Part shown: one piece after another, positions 9,302 through 17,873 of the stretch
Numbering within the stretch: the first letter of the stretch is position 1
How the letters are laid out: every line of letters begins with the position of its first letter
Source: Streptosporangiaceae bacterium
Lineage (GTDB): Bacteria; Actinomycetota; Actinomycetes; Streptosporangiales; Streptosporangiaceae
Direction of reading: 5' to 3'
DNA length: 45,176 nt
NCBI GenBank assembly: GCA_025964715.1
Contig: JAOPYH010000502.1
Span: 1 to 45,176 of the forward strand
Program-made: the position numbers and the translations under genes
The notes under the pieces: model-generated
The model's input: the letters and a program-made list of their open reading frames with translations, nothing else
What the model was told of the DNA's origin: nothing
The model's database searches: none

Positions 9302-9412
9302 GGCCCCAGGGCTCCGCCGTCCCATGGGCCACGGCCCACCGCCGCGAGTTGGCGTGATCTTGGCGTGCATCCGGCAGTATGGGCCCGTATGACTGTGGGA
9401 TGAGAGGACGAC

Positions 9413-10612
9413 ATGTCGATGCAGAAGGGCACGAACGTGCCGGTGCCGGTCGCCAGGGTCCGGGTGGAGCTCGGCTGGCAGAAGGGCCCGGGCGTGCCGG
9501 ACGCGGACGCGTCGGCGCTGTTGCTCACGCCCGCCGGCAAGGTGCGCTCCGACGATGACCTCGTCTTCTACAACCAGCCGGCACATCTCAGTGGCGCCGT
9601 CCGGCACGAGGGCAAGCAGCAGGACGGCACGGCCGTGCGCGACACACTGGCGGTGGACCTGTCGTCGGTGGAACCGCAGGTCGAGACCATCGTGGTCGCC
9701 GCCTCCTCGGACGGTGGGACGTTCGGCATGTTGCGCGGGCTGCACGTCCGGGTGCTCGACGCCGACAGCGGCGCCGAGGTGGCGCGGTTCGACAGCACGG
9801 ACGCCACCTCGGAGACGGCGTTCGTCCTCGGAGAGCTCTATCGCCGCAACAACGCCTGGAAGTTCCGCGCCGTGGGCCAGGGCTACTCCTCTGGCCTGGC
9901 CGGGCTCGCCACGGACTTCGGCATCAGCGTGGACGAGCCCGCCGCGCCCGCGCCGCCCGCGGCGGAGCCTCCGGTGCGGCTCAGCAAGATCACACTGACC
10001 AAGGCGGCGCCCTCGGTCTCGCTGACCAAGCGCGGAGCGACCTCCGGGGCCATGCGCGTCAACCTCAACTGGAGCGCCCGTGCCGGGGTGGCCAAGGGAC
10101 GTTTCGGCAAGCTGCGCCGCGGCGTGGACCTCGACCTCGACCTGTGCTGCCTGTGGGAGCTCGCGGACGGCAGCAAGGGCATCATCCATGCCCTCGGTGA
10201 CTTCGGCCGGCTCGGCGGGCCCCCGTACATCCAGCTCGACCAGGATGACCGCAGCGGCGCAGTGGACAGCGGTGAGAACCTCACGATCAACCTCGACCAC
10301 ACCGCGGAGTTCCGGCGGATCCTGGTCTTCGCGGAGATCTACGACGGGGCCGACAGCTTCATCGGCCTCGACGCCACCGCGACGCTGTATCCGCAGAACT
10401 CCCCGCCCGTCGAGATGCGCCTGGACGACTGCACGATCCCGGCGCGGGACGCGACGCTGTTCCTCCTCGAGAACGCGGGAGGTGAGCTGGTCGTGCGCCG
10501 CGAGTCCAGGTACGTCCTGCCGCCTCCCGGCCGGACGCGCTGGGGCAAGCTGACCGTCGACCAGGAGTACGGGTGGGGCCTCGACTGGGTCGCCGCCAAG
10601 GGCAAGGACTGA
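9413..10612 (+). CDS. TerD-family protein with two tellurium-resistance domains
   Basis: A 399-residue protein. Residues 1-172 form a complete TerD domain, with [36 protein letters not shown] and [14 protein letters not shown] Pro/Ala linker follows (about 173-190). The C-terminal half (from [19 protein letters not shown]) is a second, TerA-like domain with [17 protein letters not shown]. Ter domains bind calcium and act in stress and possibly membrane-associated defence complexes. No other ter gene is next to it, so it stands alone here. Start is the ATG at 9413, after AGAGGA; an ATG two codons later is possible. No signal peptide. Confidence 0.88.
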   Translation: MSMQKGTNVPVPVARVRVELGWQKGPGVPDADASALLLTPAGKVRSDDDLVFYNQPAHLSGAVRHEGKQQDGTAVRDTLAVDLSSVEPQVETIVVAASSDGGTFGMLRGLHVRVLDADSGAEVARFDSTDATSETAFVLGELYRRNNAWKFRAVGQGYSSGLAGLATDFGISVDEPAAPAPPAAEPPVRLSKITLTKAAPSVSLTKRGATSGAMRVNLNWSARAGVAKGRFGKLRRGVDLDLDLCCLWELADGSKGIIHALGDFGRLGGPPYIQLDQDDRSGAVDSGENLTINLDHTAEFRRILVFAEIYDGADSFIGLDATATLYPQNSPPVEMRLDDCTIPARDATLFLLENAGGELVVRRESRYVLPPPGRTRWGKLTVDQEYGWGLDWVAAKGKD

Positions 10613-10631
10613 CCGAGACCCCACCGTCGAA

Positions 10632-10659
10632 CCCCCGCGGCCGCGCCGGGCCGCGGGGG
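10632..10659. terminator. Bidirectional terminator hairpin between terD-type and GH16 genes
   Basis: CCCCCGCGGCC (10632-10642) and GGCCGCGGGGG (10649-10659) form a perfect 11-bp stem with a six-base loop. It lies between the convergent stop codons. There is no T run, as is common for high-GC hairpins. Confidence 0.7.
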
Positions 10660-10666
10660 GAGACGC

Positions 10667-11911
10667 CTAGGCGGCGGGTCCGTTCCACTTCTGGTTGGCG
10701 CCCCCGGTGCAGTCCCAGATCTGCAGGGGTGTGCCGTTGGCCGAGCTCGCGCCCGTGGCGTCGAGGCACTTGCCGAGCGCGCGGATGGTGCCGTCACCCG
10801 GCCGGGTCCACTGTTGCGCGCCGCTGCCGTTGCAGTCGTACAGCTGCACTTTGGTGCCGGCGGCCGGGTTGCCCGCGGCGACGTCAAGGCATTTGCCGAG
10901 GGCCTGGAGGCTGCTGCCCGAGCTCGTCCACCGCTGCGCGGCGGTGCCGTTGCAGTCGTAGAGCTGGACCTGCGTGCCGTTGGCCGGGTTGGCCGCGGCC
11001 ACGTCGACGCACTTGCCGCCGACCCCGGTGATCGCACCGCCGGATCCCGCCGCGCCCCCGCTCGTGACGTGCACATAGTCCACGACGAGCTGCTGCGGGA
11101 AGGTGGTGCCGGCGTCCGGGTTGCCCGGCCAGTAGCCGCCCACCGCCAGGTTGACGATGAGGTAGAAGGGGTGGTCGAACACCCACTGCCGGCCGGCCGT
11201 GTCGGCCGGCGTCCTGCGCTGGTACACGTTGCCGTCCACCGAGAAGGTGACCGAGTCCGGCGCCCAATCCACCGCGAAGGTGTGGAAGCCGTCCGCGAAC
11301 GCCTGCCCGCCCGGCAGCGTGTAGCTCGCGCCGATGCCACCCGAGCCCGAGTAGCCCGGACCATGCAGGGTTCCGTGCACCGTCCCCGGCTCGAACCCCA
11401 CATTCTCCATGATGTCGATCTCGCCGCTGGCCGGCCATCCGACGCTGCCGATGTTGTCACCGAGCATCCAGAACGCCGGCCACATCCCCTGGCCGCGCGG
11501 GATCTTCATCCGGGACTCGAAGTGGCCGTAGGCCTGCGTGAAGCGGCCGGAGGTGGACAGCCGGGCGGAGGTGTACTGGCAGTAGCCGTACCAGCAGGTG
11601 TTGCCGCCCGGATTCTCGCGTTTTGCGGTGATGGCCAGGTGGCCCTGGCCGTCCAGCGCGGCGTTGGCGGTACCGGAGGTGTACCACTGCAGCTCGTGGT
11701 TGTTGACGTTGTCGCCGGTCTCGTACTGCCATTTGCCGCCGTCGACCGCGGCGCCGGCCGGGCCGTTGAAGTCGTCGGTGAAGGTCGCGGCCGCGGCCGT
11801 GACTCCGGCGGCCGCCGGAGTCATCGGGGCGACCATCCAGGCCAGCGCCAGGAGCAGGGCGGCGAGGATCGGGCCGGCGGGGGATCGGGGTTTCCGGACG
11901 GGGATGGACAT
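10667..11911 (-). CDS. Secreted glycoside hydrolase family 16 with C-terminal ricin-type CBM13
   Basis: A 414-residue exported enzyme. The N-terminus has positive residues, a hydrophobic core (about 14-30) and an AAA-type cleavage region. The GH16 catalytic domain spans about 43-285, with the active-site block GEIDIMENVG (Glu164, Asp166, Glu169). Members with this motif hydrolyse beta-1,3- or beta-1,3-1,4-glucans, so endo-beta-1,3-glucanase is the best guess. Residues about 295-414 form a CBM13 trefoil with three repeats of the GKCLDVA...QLYDCNG...QW type. Start is the ATG at 11909-11911, with AGAGG about ten bases upstream. A GGAAAGTTTCC palindrome lies about 90 bases upstream. Confidence 0.95.
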   Translation of the reverse strand: MSIPVRKPRSPAGPILAALLLALAWMVAPMTPAAAGVTAAAATFTDDFNGPAGAAVDGGKWQYETGDNVNNHELQWYTSGTANAALDGQGHLAITAKRENPGGNTCWYGYCQYTSARLSTSGRFTQAYGHFESRMKIPRGQGMWPAFWMLGDNIGSVGWPASGEIDIMENVGFEPGTVHGTLHGPGYSGSGGIGASYTLPGGQAFADGFHTFAVDWAPDSVTFSVDGNVYQRRTPADTAGRQWVFDHPFYLIVNLAVGGYWPGNPDAGTTFPQQLVVDYVHVTSGGAAGSGGAITGVGGKCVDVAAANPANGTQVQLYDCNGTAAQRWTSSGSSLQALGKCLDVAAGNPAAGTKVQLYDCNGSGAQQWTRPGDGTIRALGKCLDATGASSANGTPLQIWDCTGGANQKWNGPAA

Positions 11912-11999
11912 TGGTGTTCGCCTCTCGTGCGGGGGCCACGGAGTCCGCCGCGGGGGTGCGGACGAGGTGGGTGAGAACGCGTCACCCGGGCATCTGTTA

Positions 12000-12010
12000 G
12001 GAAAGTTTCC
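12000..12010. promoter_or_regulatory. Palindrome upstream of the GH16 gene, candidate operator
   Basis: GGAAAGTTTCC is an 11-bp palindrome (odd centre) in the context TGTTAGGAAAGTTTCCGG. It is 89 bases upstream of the GH16 start, in the divergent spacer. Similar TTAGGAAA-type palindromes precede other actinobacterial secreted hydrolase genes as I recall, which I cannot verify here. Confidence 0.4.
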
Positions 12011-12090
12011 GGTATTTCGAGCGTAACCGCGCTCCCATGACCGGTCAAGGATCGCTCATGTCCGCCTGACGGCACTGTCATCATGACCGG

Positions 12091-13002
12091 ATGCGGATTC
12101 TGCGAACCCCTGACGACCGCTTCGCCGGTCTTCCCGACTTCCCGTACGAGCCGAGCTATGCCCAGGTGCCGGACCAGGACGGCGGGACACTCCGGATGGC
12201 CTACGTCGAGGCCGGCCCGCTGGACGGGCCGGTCGTGCTGTGCCTGCACGGGGAGCCGAGCTGGTCGTTCCTGTACCGCCACGTCATCCGCGTGCTCGTG
12301 TCCGACGGGCTGCGGGTCATCGCGCCCGACCTGGTGGGCTTCGGCCGCTCGGACAAGCCGGCCGAGACCACCGACCATTCCTACGCTCGCCACATCGCAT
12401 GGGTACGCGCACTGACCTGCGACGTCCTGGACCTGCGGGACATCACCTTGGTCGGACAGGACTGGGGCGGGCTCATCGGGCTGCGGCTCGCGGTCGCGGA
12501 GGCCGGCCGCTTCGCCAGGCTGGTCGCCGCCAACACCGGCCTGCCGACCGGCGACTTCCCCATGCCAGACACGTGGCTGCGGTTCCGCGAGGCGGTGCGC
12601 ACCGCGCCGTCCTTCGACATCGCCCGGTCCGTCCAGTCGGGCTGCCGGACGACGCTTCCCGCCGACGTGCGGGAGGCCTACGACGCGCCGTTCCCCGACG
12701 ACTCCTACAAAGCCGGGCCGCGGGCCATGCCGGGACTCGTGCCGGCGGAGCCGGACGACCCCGAGGCCCCCGCGAACCGGGCCGCCTGGGACCAGCTGAA
12801 GCGGTGGGACAGGCCTTTCCTGGTCGCCTTCAGCGACCGGGATCCGATCACCGGCCCGATGGCCCCGGTGTTCTCCGAGCTCGTTCCCGGCGCGCACGGC
12901 AGGCCCCACCCCACCATGGAGGGAGCCGGGCACTTCCTGCAGGAGGACGCCGGGGAGCGGCTCGGCCGTGAGATCGCCCGCTTTGTACGGGAGTCCGCGT
13001 GA
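12091..13002 (+). CDS. Haloalkane dehalogenase-like alpha/beta hydrolase
   Basis: A 303-residue alpha/beta hydrolase. The oxyanion-hole segment [13 protein letters not shown] (about 51-63) and the nucleophile elbow [10 protein letters not shown] with Asp124 are those of haloalkane dehalogenases, and [10 protein letters not shown] holds the catalytic His. HGEP, rather than HGNP, together with the Trp after the nucleophile points to the DhlA/DhmA-like subfamily (HLD-I), where Trp residues stabilise halide. Cleavage of a carbon-halogen bond to an alcohol is therefore plausible but unproven. Start is the ATG at 12091 with no strong Shine-Dalgarno sequence. The gene overlaps rnhB by four bases (GTGA), which suggests translational coupling. 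Confidence 0.88.
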   Translation: MRILRTPDDRFAGLPDFPYEPSYAQVPDQDGGTLRMAYVEAGPLDGPVVLCLHGEPSWSFLYRHVIRVLVSDGLRVIAPDLVGFGRSDKPAETTDHSYARHIAWVRALTCDVLDLRDITLVGQDWGGLIGLRLAVAEAGRFARLVAANTGLPTGDFPMPDTWLRFREAVRTAPSFDIARSVQSGCRTTLPADVREAYDAPFPDDSYKAGPRAMPGLVPAEPDDPEAPANRAAWDQLKRWDRPFLVAFSDRDPITGPMAPVFSELVPGAHGRPHPTMEGAGHFLQEDAGERLGREIARFVRESA

Positions 13003-13772
13003 GCGACGCCCTGCCCGGTCTCGAGGCCGGGCGGCCACCCGAGCCGTCCGGCCGGGTCGGCGCCGGCTATGAGATCGAGCGGTCCCTTGGCCTGGGCCCT
13101 GACAGCCGGGGCCGCCGGACGCCGCGGATCGCCGGGGTCGACGAGGTGGGCCGCGGGGCCTGGGCGGGTCCGGTCGTGGTCTGCGCGGCCGTGACCGACC
13201 TCAGCCCTCCGCCCGAGCTGCCGGGCCGCGGCGGCCGAACCGTCGCCCTCACCGACTCCAAGCTGCTGACCGCCTCCCAGCGGGAGGCGTTCGCCGAGGT
13301 GCTGCCCGGCTGGCTCAGCTCGTACGCCCTCGGGTCGGCGAGCCCGCAGGAGATCGACGAGCTCGGCATGACCGAGGCGCTGCGCCGCGCCGCCGTTCGG
13401 GCGCTCGAGGCGCTGCCGGAGCCGCCGGACGTGGTGATCCTGGATGGCAAGCACGACTTCCTCGGCGCGCCATGGCGCGTCCGGTGCGAGGTCAAGGCCG
13501 ACCAGCGCTCCGTCACGGTCGCCGCGGCGTCGGTGATCGCCAAGGTGCATCGCGACCGGCTGATGGCCGGGCTCGAGGCAGGGTTCCCGTCGTACGGCTT
13601 CGCGGCCAGCGCCGGCTACCCCTCACCGGTGCACCAGCGCGCGCTTGCCGAGCTCGGCCCGACGCCGCACCACCGGCTGTCGTGGTCCTACCTCGACGAC
13701 CTGCCGCGGTGGCGGCACCTGAAGAAGCACCGCGACCCACTGGCCGGGTCGGGACAGCTCTCGCTGATGTGA
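12999..13772 (+). CDS. rnhB: Ribonuclease HII
   Basis: A 257-residue RNase HII that cleaves the RNA strand of RNA-DNA hybrids and single embedded ribonucleotides. The conserved N-terminal block [15 protein letters not shown] provides the first acidic metal ligands (Asp and Glu), with [18 protein letters not shown] and [16 protein letters not shown] following in the family order. The GTG start at 12999 lies within the preceding hydrolase gene, giving a four-base overlap, so the two are probably translated from one message. The protein has about 40 extra N-terminal residues before the core, which is common in actinobacteria. A GTG-initiated, coupled start is the simplest reading. Confidence 0.95.
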   Translation: MSDALPGLEAGRPPEPSGRVGAGYEIERSLGLGPDSRGRRTPRIAGVDEVGRGAWAGPVVVCAAVTDLSPPPELPGRGGRTVALTDSKLLTASQREAFAEVLPGWLSSYALGSASPQEIDELGMTEALRRAAVRALEALPEPPDVVILDGKHDFLGAPWRVRCEVKADQRSVTVAAASVIAKVHRDRLMAGLEAGFPSYGFAASAGYPSPVHQRALAELGPTPHHRLSWSYLDDLPRWRHLKKHRDPLAGSGQLSLM

Positions 13773-13834
13773 GCTGTTCGGTGAGGACAACGTTCGGCGT
13801 CCGCCGGAAGACATGCTCCCTCCGGAGATCTCGC

Positions 13835-14044
13835 ATGAGACCACGCGCCGATTCCTCGGCAACGTCGGTCTTCGCTGTAGAGGACGATGAGTCGAACTCG
13901 GACGACGAGATCGACGTGTACGAGAAGGCGGCTCGGAAGCTGGTCGTAGAGCTCCGGGATATCGATCCGACTCCATTCGCCGGCGGCGAGGCCGGGCCGT
14001 GGACGCAAGCGTTCGAGGACATTGCCGGAGGTCAATGGAGATGA
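13835..14044 (+). CDS. Hypothetical small acidic protein
   Basis: A possible 69-residue protein (MRPRADSSATSV... to ...GGQWR) of no family I recognise. The middle is strongly acidic (VEDDESNSDDEIDVYEK), followed by a likely helix (ARKLVVELRDIDP) and a Trp-containing end. CGGAG lies eight bases before the ATG. The composition is noticeably less GC-rich than neighbouring genes, and it sits alone between rnhB and the AAA gene. The frame is open far upstream inside rnhB, which weakens the case. It could instead be the remnant of a longer gene. Confidence 0.4.
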   Translation: MRPRADSSATSVFAVEDDESNSDDEIDVYEKAARKLVVELRDIDPTPFAGGEAGPWTQAFEDIAGGQWR

Positions 14045-14196
14045 ACGCGGGTCGGTCCGCCGTTGCGGCGTGCTACCTGGAGGGCAGTGGAAGATCGACA
14101 CGACAGAGCCACGCATCCTGTCGCCGGTAGTACAAATGTCCCGCATTCGAGTTGCTTCTGCCGCCGGTATGGGTTTCTGCGCTATACACGGTATTG
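14045..14196. other. Leader region of the AAA gene
   Basis: A less GC-rich stretch without a supported gene. TATACA at 14183-14188 resembles a -10 box that would place the transcript start almost on the ATG at 14197, so the AAA message could be leaderless. No matching -35 box at normal spacing was found. Confidence 0.35.
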
Positions 14197-16629
14197 ATGG
14201 GGAACTCCGACCGATCCCGCTCTCGCCCCGCGGCCGGCAACGCGGCGCGGGATCTGTTCGAGCGGGTCCGCTGGCGCTATTTCCAGGTCCAGCCGGGCGT
14301 CCGTCCACTCGCCGGCCTACTGGTCCTTGTGCTGGCCGTCGCGGTCGCGGTGGTGGTCCACATGCCCATCCTGACCGTCGTGGTCTTCGCCGCGATCCTC
14401 CTCGTGGTCGTCGAGGTGACGATGCGCTCGCCCGCGGGCATGGTCGTGGTCGCGATCATCGTCTGCTGGCTCGTCGCGACGGTGCCGCTGGGACGGCTCT
14501 ATCCGACTCCGGCGCACCATGCCGTGTTCCTGGCCCTGCTGGCCCCTCCGGTGGCCTTCGCCGCGTTCCGGCTGCGGGGTTACGCGCCCTGGCGTACGAC
14601 CTTGATGGCGCTGGCCGCGGCGGGAATGGCGGCGGCCGCCACCGCCCACCCGCTGCCGAAGCTGCATGTCGCGCCCGCCTGGCTGGCCGCTCTCGCGGTC
14701 CTGGTCTACCGCGCGGACCATGCCCGGCGGGCCGTGCCCGCGCAGGCCTACGCGACGGGATGGGTTCAGGAGCAGTCCGATCGCGGCGGTCCGGCCGCCG
14801 GTGCCGGCAACGACTCGTTCACCCATGGCGTCCCGGCCGCCACCCAGGCGGCCTACGACGAGCGTGCCACCGTCCAGACACTCTCGGAGCCCTCGGACGA
14901 CGGCCCGGAGATTTCCGTCGGCGAGGCGCTCGACGAGCTCGAGGACATGATCGGCCTTGAGCCGGTGAAGCGGCAGGTGCGATCGATCGCGGCGTCCATC
15001 GAGGCGGCGCATCTGCGGGCCCAGGCCGGGGTCCCCACGGAGAAGCCGATGCGCCACTTCGTCTTCGTGGGCCCGTCGGGCACGGGGAAGACCACGGTGG
15101 CCCGCGCGCTGGCGAAGATCTTCTACGCCTTCGGACTGCTCCCGACCGCCAAGGTCGTGGAGGCCCACCGGGCCGATCTCGTGGGGGAGTACCTCGGCGC
15201 CACCGCGCTCAAGACCAACGAACTCGTCGACTCCGCGCTCGGGGGCGTGCTCTTCGTCGACGAGGCCTACGGCCTGGTCAACGCCGCCGATGGCCAGCCG
15301 GACCGGTTCGGCAACGAGGCCGTGCAGGCCCTGCTCAAGCGGGCCGAGGACGACCGCGAGCAGCTTGTGATCATCCTGGCCGGCTATGAGCAGCAGATGG
15401 AGGAGTTCCTCGGCTCCAACCCGGGCCTGGCCTCCAGATTCGGGACGCGGGTCCGTTTTCCGGGTTACCGGCCGGCCGAGCTCCTGCGGATCGCCGACTA
15501 CCACACGCGGGGGCGCGACGACCGGCTGGACGAGGAGGCCCGTTCCGCGCTCGTGGCGCGGTTCGAAGAGGTGTGGCGGCGCGGGATCGTCGACGAACTC
15601 GGCAACGGGCGGTTCGTACGGTCCCTCGCGGAGGCGGCCGCGCGCGCTAGGGACGTGCGCATCGTCTCCGGAGAGCGGCCGCCCACCGCGGAGGAGCTGG
15701 TGACCCTCGGCGCCGAGGACGTCGAAGTGGCTTTCGCCGAGGTGACCGAGCGCTATCGCGGCTATGCCGAGACCCCCACGCTGGAGGAGGCACTGGCCTC
15801 CCTCGACGCCATGATCGGGCTCGCGCCGGTGAAGCGGCAGGTACGCGAGATCGCCGCGCAGCTCAGAGCCGCGAAGATGCGCCGGGAGCAGGGGCTCGTC
15901 GCGCAGCCGCCGATGCGGCACTTCGTGTTCGTGGGCCCGCCGGGCACGGGCAAGACGACTGTCGCCCGGGTGCTCGGCCGCGTCTTCTCGGCCCTCGGGA
16001 TGCTCGCGCGCCCGGCCGTCGTGGAGGCGCAGCGGGCCGATCTCGTCGGAGAGCACCTGGGCTCGACCGCGGTGAAGACCAACAAGCTCGTCGATTCGGC
16101 CCTCGGCGGGGTGCTGTTCGTCGACGAGGCCTATTCGCTGGCCAACGCCGGCTATCCGGGTGGGGACGCTTTCGGCTCCGAGGCCGTGCAGACGCTGCTC
16201 AAGCGCGCCGAGGACGACCGGGAACGGCTGGTCATCGTGCTGGCCGGCTATGAGGAGGACATGGAACGGTTCCTGCACTCCAACCCGGGCCTGGCCTCCC
16301 GGTTCGACGTGCGGGTGGCGTTCCCCTCGTACGGCCCGGACGAACTCCTGCAGATCGCCGAAGTGATCGCCGGGCGTGGCGGGGACAGGTGGGAGGAGGC
16401 CGCGCTGGACGCCCTCGCCGGGATCTTCCAGCGGGTGTGCGGCCGCGGCTGGATCGACGAGCTCGGCAACGGCCGCTTCGTCCGCTCGCTGTACGAAAAG
16501 GCGTGCGCGCTCCGCGATGTCCGGGCGGCCGGGCTGGACGCGGCGACGGCCGCGGATCTCACCACGGTGACGGCTGAGGACGTTCGGGACGCCTATGCGG
16601 AACTCAGCGCTCGTCTTCCCCGCTCCTGA
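14197..16629 (+). CDS. Membrane-anchored protein with tandem CbxX/CfxQ-type AAA ATPase domains
   Basis: An 810-residue protein. After a short basic N-terminus there are five or six hydrophobic segments (about residues 38-185), for example LAGLLVLVLAVAVAVVV and VVVAIIVCWLVATVPLG. A soluble linker follows, then two AAA domains of the CbxX/CfxQ (RuBisCO-activase-like, also EccA-like) type. Walker A is GPSGTGKT near 292 and GPPGTGKT near 580; Walker B GVLFVDEAY recurs near 350 and 638; NPGLASRF and ELGNGRFVRSL repeat in each. Both domains look catalytically intact. The soluble face should be cytosolic, and substrate remodelling is the likely role. No ESX or RuBisCO genes are nearby. The start at 14197 (MGNSDRSRSRP) lacks a ribosome site; a longer frame begins at 14152. 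Confidence 0.88.
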   Translation: MGNSDRSRSRPAAGNAARDLFERVRWRYFQVQPGVRPLAGLLVLVLAVAVAVVVHMPILTVVVFAAILLVVVEVTMRSPAGMVVVAIIVCWLVATVPLGRLYPTPAHHAVFLALLAPPVAFAAFRLRGYAPWRTTLMALAAAGMAAAATAHPLPKLHVAPAWLAALAVLVYRADHARRAVPAQAYATGWVQEQSDRGGPAAGAGNDSFTHGVPAATQAAYDERATVQTLSEPSDDGPEISVGEALDELEDMIGLEPVKRQVRSIAASIEAAHLRAQAGVPTEKPMRHFVFVGPSGTGKTTVARALAKIFYAFGLLPTAKVVEAHRADLVGEYLGATALKTNELVDSALGGVLFVDEAYGLVNAADGQPDRFGNEAVQALLKRAEDDREQLVIILAGYEQQMEEFLGSNPGLASRFGTRVRFPGYRPAELLRIADYHTRGRDDRLDEEARSALVARFEEVWRRGIVDELGNGRFVRSLAEAAARARDVRIVSGERPPTAEELVTLGAEDVEVAFAEVTERYRGYAETPTLEEALASLDAMIGLAPVKRQVREIAAQLRAAKMRREQGLVAQPPMRHFVFVGPPGTGKTTVARVLGRVFSALGMLARPAVVEAQRADLVGEHLGSTAVKTNKLVDSALGGVLFVDEAYSLANAGYPGGDAFGSEAVQTLLKRAEDDRERLVIVLAGYEEDMERFLHSNPGLASRFDVRVAFPSYGPDELLQIAEVIAGRGGDRWEEAALDALAGIFQRVCGRGWIDELGNGRFVRSLYEKACALRDVRAAGLDAATAADLTTVTAEDVRDAYAELSARLPRS

Positions 16630-16722
16630 CCGCGATTGACGCTCTCCGTTGGTGATGGACCGGGTGATCGGGACGCGTCGGCGATTCCAGGATCCCGCCG
16701 GCCGGGGTCGTACGCTCACGGG

Positions 16723-17805
16723 ATGGAATCTCTTACCTGGGCGCAGGCCCTCGCCTGGCGGATGCGCCGGCAGTTCCTCGACCCGCTCGGCGACGTCCCG
16801 GCGGTCGAGGTCGCCCGGCGGCTGGCCGGGGTGCAGGCCCAGGTGGGGTCCGCGGCGGAGCTGGCCATCGCGCTGCGGCAGTCCGGACCAGTTCCCCGCG
16901 AGGTCGAGGAGGCGCTGTGGACCGAGCGGACCCTGGTGAAGACCTGGGCGATGCGCGGCACCCTGCATTTGCTGCCGGCCGACGAGGCGGGAGCCTATCT
17001 CGCGCTCTGCGCCACCGCGCGGAACTGGGAGAAGCCGAGCTGGCAACGGGCCTTCGGGGCCACTCCCGCCGATCTTGAGGCGATCGCCGCCGCGGCGACC
17101 GACGTCCTCGGGACGGGGGCCTGCCTCACCCGGGAGGAGCTCACCGGTGAGATCGTCGAGCGGACCGGATCCGCGCATCTCGCCGAGCTGCTGGGCTCCG
17201 GCTGGGGCACGCTGCTCAAGCCGCTCGCCTGGTGGGGAGTCCTCTGCTACGGGCCTTGTCGCGGGCCCAAGGTGACCTTCGCCGCGCCGGACCGACGGCT
17301 GCCCGGCTGGCGCGGCGTCCCCCCCGTCGAGCAGGCGGCCCGCACGGTGATCCGCGCGTTTCTGGGAGCGCACGGCCCCGCCACGCCGCAGATGTTCGAC
17401 GCCTGGCTGATGCGCGGGCTGAGCGACAAGAAAGAGCTGCGGGGCTGGTTCGCCTCGGTGGAGGACGAGCTCACTGAGGTGGACGTGGAGGGCGCGCCGA
17501 TGTACGTCCTCGCCGAGCATGTGGGCGAGTTGCTGGAGACCGAGCCGACCCGGCTGGTGCGGCTGCTCGGCGGTTTCGATCAGTACATTCTCGGCGCGGG
17601 CACGGGCGCGAGCTACGTCCTCCCGGCCGAGCACCGCGCCGAGGTGAGCCGGAAGGCCGGCTGGATCTCCCCGGTGGTCCTGCACGGCGGACGGGTGGCC
17701 GGGGTCTGGGCCGTGCGAGACGGCGAGATCGCGGTGACGACCTGGGAGGACGTCCCCGCCGAGCGGCTCGCCGCCGAGACTCTGCGCGTCACCGCGTTGA
17801 CCTGA
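16723..17805 (+). CDS. Winged-helix DNA-binding domain protein, AlkZ/YcaQ-like (HTH_42) glycosylase family
   Basis: A 360-residue protein of the HTH_42 superfamily (Pfam winged helix DNA-binding domain, which includes the DNA glycosylases AlkZ and YcaQ). In the N-terminal region, RLAGVQAQVG contains a Q-x-Q motif (Gln38 and Gln40) at the place where AlkZ has its catalytic glutamines. MRGTLHLLPADE and WWGVLCYGP are further family segments. Family members unhook interstrand cross-links or remove alkylated bases; AlkZ itself confers self-resistance to azinomycin. No biosynthetic genes are close by, so a general repair role is more likely here. The ATG at 16723 follows TACGCT, which could be a -10 box of a nearly leaderless transcript. 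Confidence 0.8.
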   Translation: MESLTWAQALAWRMRRQFLDPLGDVPAVEVARRLAGVQAQVGSAAELAIALRQSGPVPREVEEALWTERTLVKTWAMRGTLHLLPADEAGAYLALCATARNWEKPSWQRAFGATPADLEAIAAAATDVLGTGACLTREELTGEIVERTGSAHLAELLGSGWGTLLKPLAWWGVLCYGPCRGPKVTFAAPDRRLPGWRGVPPVEQAARTVIRAFLGAHGPATPQMFDAWLMRGLSDKKELRGWFASVEDELTEVDVEGAPMYVLAEHVGELLETEPTRLVRLLGGFDQYILGAGTGASYVLPAEHRAEVSRKAGWISPVVLHGGRVAGVWAVRDGEIAVTTWEDVPAERLAAETLRVTALT

Positions 17806-17834
17806 CCGCGGGACGGACTTCGCCGGGAGCGTGT

Positions 17835-17866
17835 GGCCTGGTGCGCGCCGCGGCGCGCACCAGGCC
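17835..17866. terminator. Bidirectional terminator: 32-bp perfect palindrome
   Basis: GGCCTGGTGCGCGCCG is followed at once by its exact reverse complement, giving 16 paired bases in total (a tight loop must open at the tip). It lies between the convergent stops of the winged-helix gene and the subtilase gene, seven bases before the latter's stop, and can serve both strands. Confidence 0.8.
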
Positions 17867-17873
17867 CGGTGCG

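Noticed and set aside
8798..10624. Minus-strand open frame opposite the dioxygenase and TerD-type genes
   Set aside because: It crosses the terminator and control region of real genes and has shadow composition.
14041..14130. ORF beginning ATGAACGCG after the small acidic ORF
   Set aside because: About 29 codons, no ribosome site beyond GGAG-like bases inside the previous ORF, and no family.
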